A DNA stretch of 64,000 nt from Lachnospiraceae bacterium YSB2008. Its GTDB lineage: Bacteria > Bacillota > Clostridia > Lachnospirales > Lachnospiraceae. A program made the position numbers and the translations under genes. How positions within the stretch are numbered: position 1 is the stretch's first letter; each line of letters begins with the position of its first letter. The stretch is taken from positions 1-64,000 of the forward strand of contig JHWR01000005.1 of NCBI GenBank assembly GCA_000687655.1. Direction: 5' to 3'. The notes beneath the pieces were generated by a model. The model had not been told where the DNA came from. It saw nothing but the letters and a program-made list of their open reading frames with translations, and made no database searches. Below are positions 57,775 to 64,000 of this stretch, one piece after another.

Positions 57775-59148
57775 TTATCCTATGAAGAAATTACCCTTTG
57801 CATAACTGACAAGATTCTTACTCTCAGTTTCATAATTGAAGAACATCGCCATGGATATAGGTCCTATCCTTCCAAGATACATAGATATTATGATTATCCA
57901 CCGCCCGACTGTATTCAGCTGCGGCGTAAGTGCTCTAGAAAGTCCTACCGTCCCAGTCGCACTGAAGGTTTCATACATACCGTCAACGAGGCTGACTCCA
58001 TTTGTCACCATGATAAGAAAAAGCATGATCACGGTTACGAAGAAGCTGACTGCAACTATCGCTGAAGCCTTGTGTATCATATCCGATGTTACCTTCCTGC
58101 CGAAGACAACATTTTCCTTTCTGCTTCTGATAAATGACACTGCATTGAGTATCATTACGAAAAATGTAACGGTCTTCACACCGCCCGCCGTTCCGACCGG
58201 CGAACCACCGATAAACATGAGTAAACATCCGAGAGCACATGTCGGCTCCGTGAGTGCATCCTGTGGTACGGATGCAAAGCCTGCCGTACGGAAAGTTACT
58301 GACTGGAATAAGCTGTTCGATATCTTATACAGAAGATTCATATCGCCTATTGTATCAGGATTCTTAAACTCAAACAGGAATACAGGCAATGCGCCGCCAA
58401 ATATAAGAACTGCTGTAAGAACCAGCACCAGCTTGGTATGCTCATTCATGTGCTTCAATATGGTGAGTAATGGGTACTTCCGCTTAAGTCCGAGTTTAAA
58501 TGAATGGAACATATCCTGCCATACAACATATCCGAGACCGCCCATGATTATTAGGAACATCGTGGTGAAAAGCACTGACAGATCACTCTGATAATCTATA
58601 AGGCTGTTCGGTCCTATGATATCTATTCCCGCATTACAGAATGCAGATATCGAAGTGAAGACAGAATACCATATGCCTTTCCCTACTCCGAATTCAGGAA
58701 TGAAGCTGATCATATAGAGGCCCGCTCCGACCATCTCAACAACAAAGGTTCCTCTGAAAACTATGAGCAGGAAATGCAGAACTCCGGATATGGAATTCAG
58801 GTTGAAAACATCGTGAACCAGAAGCGTTCTGGAAAGCGAGAATTTTCTGTTCAGCATCAGCATAAGAACAGAGGTCACCGATATAACTCCGAAGCCTCCT
58901 ATCTGAATAAGCAGCAGGATTACTATCTTTCCGAACAGAGTCCAATATGCATATGTATCTACTACTACAAGACCGGTAACACATACCGAAGTCGTTGCTG
59001 TAAAGAACGCCGTCGTGAGCCCTGCCGAACCCGGCACAGTACTTGCCACCGGCAGCATCAGCAGTATGGTTCCGAGTATGATAGTTCCCAGGAAGCTGAT
59101 AGGTATCAGCTGGGCAGATTTTAATTTGAATTTCTTCTTATCGTTCAT
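57775..59148 (-). CDS. ktrB: Potassium transporter membrane subunit, TrkH/KtrB family
   Basis: A 457-residue membrane protein with four M1-P-M2 repeats. Selectivity-filter-like loops are visible in TTSVCVTGLVVVD, SAFCNAGIDIIG, RTAGFASVPQ and SATGTVGLSRALTP. It forms the K+ (or Na+-coupled K+) pore and works with the adjacent KtrA. The ATG has no strong ribosome binding site visible. First gene of the two-gene operon. Confidence 0.93.
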   Translation of the reverse strand: MNDKKKFKLKSAQLIPISFLGTIILGTILLMLPVASTVPGSAGLTTAFFTATTSVCVTGLVVVDTYAYWTLFGKIVILLLIQIGGFGVISVTSVLMLMLNRKFSLSRTLLVHDVFNLNSISGVLHFLLIVFRGTFVVEMVGAGLYMISFIPEFGVGKGIWYSVFTSISAFCNAGIDIIGPNSLIDYQSDLSVLFTTMFLIIMGGLGYVVWQDMFHSFKLGLKRKYPLLTILKHMNEHTKLVLVLTAVLIFGGALPVFLFEFKNPDTIGDMNLLYKISNSLFQSVTFRTAGFASVPQDALTEPTCALGCLLMFIGGSPVGTAGGVKTVTFFVMILNAVSFIRSRKENVVFGRKVTSDMIHKASAIVAVSFFVTVIMLFLIMVTNGVSLVDGMYETFSATGTVGLSRALTPQLNTVGRWIIIISMYLGRIGPISMAMFFNYETESKNLVSYAKGNFFIG

Positions 59149-59273
59149 CTTAAGTATTTACGCAAAAAACATGTTCAGTATCTATTCATAGTAATTTGGT
59201 TAAATAACCATGAGTAAGTATACCAAGCATGTTTTTTTATTTCAACTTATATAGTTGTGTCTTTGTTAGATTC

Positions 59274-59441
59274 TTATGAATGCTTCGTCTCAGGATTGGC
59301 AAGGTTTTGGATTACTTCCAATGGAAGCATAGTTACTTGGGCAATCTCTTCAAGGGTATTTTTACCTAAAGAAATAAGGGCTTCAGCAATTTTAATCTTT
59401 TCCTCATTTCTTAATTCATCCATAATCCTACTCACTTCCAT
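59274..59441 (-). CDS. Small 55-residue ORF resembling the C-terminal tail of Rpn/PD-(D/E)XK transposase-like proteins
   Basis: An open frame starting MEVSRIMDELRNEEKIKIAE and continuing ALISLGKNTLEEIAQVTMLP. The repeating 'LI.LGK.T.EEIA..T.LPLE' pattern is the helical tail seen at the C-terminus of Rpn-family nuclease/transposase-like proteins in this group. The nuclease domain is missing, so this is either a remnant or a free-standing short protein. It is in the AT-rich gap between ktrB and the restriction island, 562 bp that otherwise hold only the terminator and duplication described below. Confidence 0.45.
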   Translation of the reverse strand: MEVSRIMDELRNEEKIKIAEALISLGKNTLEEIAQVTMLPLEVIQNLANPETKHS

Positions 59442-59466
59442 CACTCCCTTCGGATTTTAAATAAAT

Positions 59467-59492
59467 CGAGGTTGACAATTAAGTCAACCTCG
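59467..59492. terminator. Terminator of the restriction-modification operon
   Basis: Perfect 10-bp stem CGAGGTTGAC/GTCAACCTCG with loop AATTAA; T-runs follow on both strands (TTTTTTC on plus, ATTTATTT on minus). Confidence 0.85.
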
Positions 59493-59500
59493 CACTTTTT

Positions 59501-59606
59501 TCTTCGCTCGGTCAGTTTTTATATTACCGACGAGTCGGAACCGTCACTCGTCATCTTCGCTCGGTCAGTTTTTATATTACCGACGAGTCAGAACCGTCAC
59601 TCGTCA
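59501..59606. repeat. 53-bp tandem duplication with internal hairpin
   Basis: Units 59501-59553 and 59554-59606 are identical except for one base (GTCGGAACC against GTCAGAACC). Each unit contains GACGAGT/ACTCGTC inverted arms around a 10-nt loop and the phrase TTCGCTCGGTCAG. It lies between the Vsr stop and its terminator. The arrangement looks like a small REP-like element that has duplicated. Confidence 0.85.
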
Positions 59607-59711
59607 TCTTTTAGCGAACGGAGTGATTTCTAAACTCCTGCTTGTATTATATGGTTTATAGTTTTAAATAGCAATAGGCCATGTATTTTTAATATGTGCT
59701 TTACCAGTTTC

Positions 59712-60167
59712 TTATAAATATTCTGTGTAAGGATTGATATCGTTCACACTGGCACTAAACACCAACTCATCTATTGCTTTTACGCACTCATCTGTATGTT
59801 TCTTTATATCTTTGCCCCAGAATCTAACAACAGTCCACCCTAAAGCAGCAAGTTCAAGATCCACCTCTCTATCACGCTCAACATTCTTGGCAATCTTTTT
59901 TATCCAAAACTCTGAGTTATCACTTTTCTGTAATTGTTGCTTAAGATTTTCCCAATCTTTTCCGTGGAAGAATTCACTGTCGCAGAATATAACTATTTTA
60001 TACTTAGGTAAAACGATATCAGGCTTCCCTGGGAGTTTTGAATAATTCTTTCTGTAGCGATATCCTTTATGCCACAACGCTTTTCTGAGTGTGATCTCTA
60101 TTACAGAGTCTTTGCTCTTTATACGACTCATATTTTTATGGCGCTGTTCTTTTGTATGATTATCCAT
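59712..60167 (-). CDS. vsr: Very short patch repair endonuclease Vsr
   Basis: A 151-residue strand-nicking endonuclease that repairs T:G mismatches produced by deamination of 5-methylcytosine. Family landmarks are HKNMSRIKSKDSVIEI, the catalytic Asp50 in LPGKPDIVLPKYKIVIF and the His68 of CDSEFFHGKDW, then VERDREVDLELAALGWTVVRFW. The CDSEFFHG version replaces the E. coli VHGCFWH segment and marks a subfamily. It starts one base after the endonuclease stop and ends the operon whose methyltransferase creates the need for it. Confidence 0.93.
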   Translation of the reverse strand: MDNHTKEQRHKNMSRIKSKDSVIEITLRKALWHKGYRYRKNYSKLPGKPDIVLPKYKIVIFCDSEFFHGKDWENLKQQLQKSDNSEFWIKKIAKNVERDREVDLELAALGWTVVRFWGKDIKKHTDECVKAIDELVFSASVNDINPYTEYL

Positions 60168-60168
60168 A

Positions 60169-61242
60169 TCATTTAAACCGAATCTGCAGATTAAGATCTA
60201 TGCATAGCTTATTATCATTATCTTTATACAATTCTGCATAACCATATCTTGATGTTGAAGCCCTTTCAAAAGAAGTATTGTTCAAAAGATACGTTTCAAA
60301 AGCATCTCTGTTATACAAATGATACGCTACGACATCACCATTAGTTTTAACAATAATGTATCCACCATTTGCTTCATCTCTACCATCCCATACCTTTGAT
60401 GGTAACATTCCCAAAGCAACAGCACATAGGAATTTCTTGAATTTATATCTATAAATACCTTCTCTGTCATATCCCAGTGGATCTCTGAATTCCAATTCAG
60501 TAACCAGGTCAGCGCAATGAAGGTTTCCTGTTTGAAAAGAAAAAAGCAGAAGATTTCCCAAAATTTCATCCATTAGGCTGTCAATCAGCATCACATTTCC
60601 TTCAAACACTCTATTGGCCATTTTTCTGTATTTCAAATATCCAATTTCTTCAATCGCAGCCATTCTATCCATTATTTTTTTATTGGATTCAATAGCATTA
60701 ATCCTTTTGATGTCTTCATCAGAAATATTGCCTATTACATCGTATATAAAATTGGTAGCATTTGATGCATTTAACAGAGTTGGCGGCATTCCTAGGTCCG
60801 ATTTTATTGAGTACCCAACAACAGAAGAGTATCCAGTTCTGTTATCATGGATTTCCATTTTTATATCTGTTTTGTCAGTAGATGGAGCTTTTATCTTTTT
60901 TGTATGAAGGAGTCTCATTACCTCATCGCTGCCATCTATTTCAAATGCCCCTTTTGATCCTCCATTTTTTATTCCTTTAAGAATTCTGTCTGAATATGCA
61001 GCTAAAACTGAACGATCAATAGATGCAATTTTGTCTGAGTTCAAATATAACTCAACAGTTTTTTCATTTTTAGTTCTATACTCGTAATCGAAAGAACATC
61101 CCTCACTTCTAAAAACATTTAAAACCTGAAAACATACATCTTCCAGTTTTTCTGTATTTTCCCCTGCCGAAAAAAGCTTTCCATACGCAAGAAGCCTTAA
61201 CAGAACATATAACTCTGACCATTCCCCTTTATTTGCGCGCAT
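60169..61242 (-). CDS. HpaII-family type II restriction endonuclease
   Basis: A 357-residue enzyme. The start NKGEWSELYVLLRLLAYGKL and the GYSIKSDLGMPPTLLNAS block are characteristic of the HpaII family, which recognises CCGG; specificity is inferred from family and from the linked C5 methyltransferase. The second half has GNLHCADLVTELEFRDP and a C-terminal beta-rich segment ending LCIDLNLQIRF. The start lies inside the methyltransferase 3' end (14-bp overlap) with AAGGAGG upstream, so cleavage is made after methylation capacity, a common safeguard. Confidence 0.88.
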   Translation of the reverse strand: MRANKGEWSELYVLLRLLAYGKLFSAGENTEKLEDVCFQVLNVFRSEGCSFDYEYRTKNEKTVELYLNSDKIASIDRSVLAAYSDRILKGIKNGGSKGAFEIDGSDEVMRLLHTKKIKAPSTDKTDIKMEIHDNRTGYSSVVGYSIKSDLGMPPTLLNASNATNFIYDVIGNISDEDIKRINAIESNKKIMDRMAAIEEIGYLKYRKMANRVFEGNVMLIDSLMDEILGNLLLFSFQTGNLHCADLVTELEFRDPLGYDREGIYRYKFKKFLCAVALGMLPSKVWDGRDEANGGYIIVKTNGDVVAYHLYNRDAFETYLLNNTSFERASTSRYGYAELYKDNDNKLCIDLNLQIRFK

Positions 61243-62230
61243 CCAATACCTCCTTAATCCTTTGGGCTATAGCTTCAATCACACTAACAGTAACACTGTT
61301 ACCAAACTGCTTGTATAATTGAGTATCCGGCAAGTCAAGTATATAATCATCCGGAAAGCCCTGTAGACGCGCCCATTCTCTTGGAGTCATTTTCCTGATG
61401 TCTTCCTTGTTAATCTCCCCCTTTATATGTGTAACAGGGACCATACTGTGTTCTCGATGGTCAATTATCAGATTACGTTCTCTACCCATTCCGCCACATA
61501 CAATCGTTCCTGCGATCCCGTCAAGATCTTTAATCTCGTATCCGAACCCATTTCCTTTTGACTCATGACGCGCCCTATGTTTCTTAAGGGTTTCCATATA
61601 AACATCAGACAAGTAATACTTTGGAGATATAGGAGCATCATCCAGAATATCTCTTATTGTTTTACTAGCATCAGTGCCCTCAGGAAAAATGAATTCCCCA
61701 ACATTCAAATCATCCCTAAAAGCCACTATATATATTCTTTCCCTATTCTGAGGTACACCATAGTTCTTGCTGTTTAATACTTTCCAATAAACCTGATATC
61801 CAAGGTTTCGGAATGTATTTCTGATAACCATAAATGTATTGCCTTTATTATGTTGAACAAGTCCTTTTACGTTTTCACAAAAAATAACTTTAGGTTTATG
61901 ATATTTACAAATTCTTTCAACTTCTAAAAACAGATTCCCTCTGTTTATTCCTTTAAAATCATCATCAAAACCTTTATGAGCCCCGGCAATGGAAAATGCC
62001 TGGCATGGAAATCCAGCCAAACAAATATCAAATTTAGGGATATCCTTTTCTTTGATTTCAGTAATATCACCTGCTATCTCAAAATCATCATTAAAATTAT
62101 CACTGTATGTTTTTTGAGCAAACCGATCCCATTCACTAACAAAAACTGTTTTAATATCCTTTCCAAAGGCATTATCAAATCCCATGCGGATACCACCTAT
62201 ACCCGCAAATAAATCAATCGACTTATACAT
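61229..62230 (-). CDS. DNA (cytosine-5-)-methyltransferase
   Basis: A 333-residue C5 methyltransferase protecting the host from the linked endonuclease. Motifs in order: I DLFAGIGGIRMGF (6-18), IV GFPCQAFSIAG with catalytic Cys76, VI ENVKGL (119-124), VIII QNRERIYIVAFR, IX RKMTPREWARLQGFP and X QFGNSVTVSVIEAIA. The target recognition region between VIII and IX is short. GGAGAG precedes the ATG. It sits 23 bp after the NERD helicase gene, so one transcript may cover helicase, methyltransferase, endonuclease and Vsr. Confidence 0.95.
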   Translation of the reverse strand: MYKSIDLFAGIGGIRMGFDNAFGKDIKTVFVSEWDRFAQKTYSDNFNDDFEIAGDITEIKEKDIPKFDICLAGFPCQAFSIAGAHKGFDDDFKGINRGNLFLEVERICKYHKPKVIFCENVKGLVQHNKGNTFMVIRNTFRNLGYQVYWKVLNSKNYGVPQNRERIYIVAFRDDLNVGEFIFPEGTDASKTIRDILDDAPISPKYYLSDVYMETLKKHRARHESKGNGFGYEIKDLDGIAGTIVCGGMGRERNLIIDHREHSMVPVTHIKGEINKEDIRKMTPREWARLQGFPDDYILDLPDTQLYKQFGNSVTVSVIEAIAQRIKEVLDARK

Positions 62231-62253
62231 TTATAATTCTCTCCATACCATTA

Positions 62254-63984
62254 CTATACCAGTGATTCAAGGAGGCGCTGTTGCCTTTCCTGATAAAGAC
62301 CCGACTCATAAAACATAGTCAAAAAAGTCTTTGCTCTGGACATACCCACGTAATTCAAGTACCGCTTCCCTTCATCTGAAAAACTGTCTACATCAATCAT
62401 TATTACAGCTCTTGCTTCCAATCCCTTGAATGCCTGAATTGTATAATAACGCAAATCCTTACATTTACCAAAATCCGATAAAACATTAAACTTAATCCGA
62501 CCAATATCGACCGGAATATCAGTATTATACAGACAACTCTCGGGATTGTCTAACCTATAATATGATAATATTACTATATCTTTTTTACTTATACCATTAC
62601 TCTTTAGCCACCTAATCATTTCAAATAACTGATTTCTCTCATCAGCTTTATTCTTATACGTTTTATACGCAACTTCTTCTCCTTCCGCTCTAGGATTAAT
62701 CGACCTGTATACGTGTGTTACAGCATAATTACCTTCTGCAATTTGTCTTGTATTTCTACAGTTTATGGTCAAAGGAAATATAAACGAAGATTTCTTTAAT
62801 GTTTCCCAAATCTCCTGAAATTCGTTATTCTCAACGAACAGGTTCTGATGCGGATCATAGTAAATTGTCCATTTCCCATTTTCCCATCCACCTTTAACCA
62901 GTTCATTGATGCATAAATAAGCATTTAGATTCATTAAGTCCTGACCTTCATCGATTACTATCCTATCGTACTTGCAATCATCAGCAAGTGTTGCTGCAAA
63001 TTCATCCAAGAACTTATATGGCAATTCGTTTTGAAAATACTCGTCTCTTTCATCTCCTACGTATTTCTCACCGCATAGTTTCATAAGTAACTCATGGAAA
63101 GTATACACATCTATATCTGGCTTATCACTCTCTGACGAAAAAACCTCCCTGATAAATGATGCTATTGCGTGGTTAAAGCATAAATATAAGACCTTTTCTC
63201 CTACAATTGCGGATTTTCTGCACTGTTCAGTTGCCAACACCGTTTTTCCTGTTCCAGCCCCACCTTCGATCATCATTCTATCATTTATACACATACGTTC
63301 AATAATCTGATACTGTTCAGATGTGATAGATAGAAGCTGTTCTTCGGATCTGTCAAGTAGCACAGATAAAGCCGGAACAAAGCTAAAATCACCTCTCAGA
63401 AAAGAAACCAATCGGTCCTTGGATTTTGAATTAAGTCCTCCTTTTCCGGCATAACGTTTTTTTTCACTCCAGTATTTAAAACACCTTTCAAATACCTTTG
63501 GTAAATCACTTGGTTTCATACTGGCATTAAAAGATATATCAGGTATTATTTCAGTATCATCGTCAGCAGTGATAATACAATCAGGAGTAATAACACAACA
63601 CGCCATTCGACAGTCAAGAATAGGGTCATCTATCTTTAAATGCTTTTCCAGATACTGTCGCAATGATTTCATATTCCCCTGAGCTTGAATGTAAGGTCCC
63701 TGAGACTTCCATGTTGTATTACCGTATCTGTTTGTATATCCCCATTGTCCATCACGCCGTTCAACAGTACCGCCCTTAACTTCAATACACAGAATTCCTT
63801 CATCACAAATCACCACAAAATCTATTTCCCCGAAACTATTTCTGATATGTTCTTTTAACGGCAACGAATACAATACGGTTGCATTTCCCCAAGTCATCTC
63901 TTTAAGCCACCCAAAAACCATCGCTTCTGCATGACTTTTTTTTGCTTCCTCTTCTCCTATATTAGACGGGATCATTTTAGACAT
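62254..63984 (-). CDS. NERD-domain superfamily I helicase
   Basis: A 576-residue protein. The N-terminal NERD nuclease-related domain (about 12-130) has the PD-(D/E)XK core: FGEIDFVVI with Asp55, then CIEVKGG with Glu68 and Lys70. The helicase part has Walker A GGAGTGKT (about 241-248), Walker B RIVIDEGQDL with DEGQ, and the C-terminal VLSDFGKCKDLRYYTIQAFKGLEA and YLNYVGMSRAKTFLTMFYE motifs of UvrD/DUF2075-type helicases. NERD-helicases are frequent in defence islands. GGAGAG 8 nt before the ATG. The segment upstream is outside the window. Confidence 0.9.
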   Translation of the reverse strand: MSKMIPSNIGEEEAKKSHAEAMVFGWLKEMTWGNATVLYSLPLKEHIRNSFGEIDFVVICDEGILCIEVKGGTVERRDGQWGYTNRYGNTTWKSQGPYIQAQGNMKSLRQYLEKHLKIDDPILDCRMACCVITPDCIITADDDTEIIPDISFNASMKPSDLPKVFERCFKYWSEKKRYAGKGGLNSKSKDRLVSFLRGDFSFVPALSVLLDRSEEQLLSITSEQYQIIERMCINDRMMIEGGAGTGKTVLATEQCRKSAIVGEKVLYLCFNHAIASFIREVFSSESDKPDIDVYTFHELLMKLCGEKYVGDERDEYFQNELPYKFLDEFAATLADDCKYDRIVIDEGQDLMNLNAYLCINELVKGGWENGKWTIYYDPHQNLFVENNEFQEIWETLKKSSFIFPLTINCRNTRQIAEGNYAVTHVYRSINPRAEGEEVAYKTYKNKADERNQLFEMIRWLKSNGISKKDIVILSYYRLDNPESCLYNTDIPVDIGRIKFNVLSDFGKCKDLRYYTIQAFKGLEARAVIMIDVDSFSDEGKRYLNYVGMSRAKTFLTMFYESGLYQERQQRLLESLV

Positions 63985-64000
63985 AACTAATTCTCTCCAT

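Noticed and set aside
57836-58591. Long plus-strand open frame of about 250 codons opposite ktrB
   Set aside because: It is antisense to a clear potassium transporter gene, lacks a ribosome binding site and shows no family motif.
59164-59237. Distant inverted repeat AAAAAACATG/CATGTTTTTT upstream of ktrB
   Set aside because: The 54-nt loop and A/T-only composition make a functional hairpin unlikely.
59501-59606. Repeat considered as a CRISPR array
   Set aside because: There are only two directly abutting copies with no spacers, and no cas gene is nearby.

Overview
The window looks like the chromosome of a low-to-mid-GC Firmicute of the family Lachnospiraceae (Butyrivibrio/Coprococcus-like; the genus cannot be fixed from the sequence). 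The evidence is strong AGGAGG-type ribosome binding sites, sigma-A promoters, the conserved divIC-tilS-hpt-ftsH cluster, apt-rel-hemZ, a YesM/YesN-type two-component system and many two-domain signalling proteins. Nearly all genes lie on the minus strand. Only the istB remnant, rubrerythrin and the GH16 glucanase are on plus.

Layout. 1-2.8 kb: AT-rich mobile-element debris (3' end of an IS21-type istB, a GNAT acetyltransferase, a Tn916-type tyrosine recombinase), closed by a strong hairpin at 3008-3039. 3.3-9.8 kb: housekeeping block (ftsH, hpt, tilS, divIC, rqcP, HU, glmM). 9.9-13 kb: an AAA+ ATPase with a TerB-like N-terminus behind a secreted InlB-repeat surface protein. 13.2-18.9 kb: rubrerythrin, then apt-rel-metallo-hydrolase-hemZ. 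19-27.3 kb: xylulokinase, a PEBP-DUF218 membrane fusion, a soluble double-PAS chemoreceptor, an unusual PEP-synthase-like protein with a degenerate RecA/KaiC-like N-terminus, and a TPR membrane protein.

27.4-41.2 kb is a pentose (probably L-arabinose) utilisation locus in two convergently organised minus-strand operons. One is binding protein - ABC ATPase - two permeases - FucI-like isomerase. The other is transaldolase - ribulokinase-like FGGY kinase - AraD - response regulator - histidine kinase - a second binding lipoprotein. The two operon leaders share an identical 12-bp core (TCCTGTTACGAT) placed inside different inverted repeats, which is a good candidate for a common operator.

41.3-45.2 kb holds a redox operon: a CrtI/retinol-saturase-like flavoprotein, an FNR-ferredoxin-membrane fusion and a histidine phosphatase. 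45.2-52.8 kb holds a signalling cassette that I consider the most interesting part of the window. In order of transcription it encodes a FecR-domain membrane protein, an 864-residue secreted repeat protein, a CHASE2-adenylate cyclase, a metallo-beta-lactamase-fold protein, a GAF-GGDEF cyclase and a YunG-like protein.

53-59.2 kb: CstA peptide/pyruvate-type transporter, a secreted GH16 glucanase under its own promoter and palindromic operator, and a Ktr/Trk potassium system. 59.3-64 kb: an AT-rich island with a 53-bp tandem duplication, then NERD-helicase, C5 DNA methyltransferase, HpaII-type endonuclease and Vsr on minus, ending in a hairpin terminator. No tRNA, rRNA, CRISPR array or recognisable riboswitch was seen.
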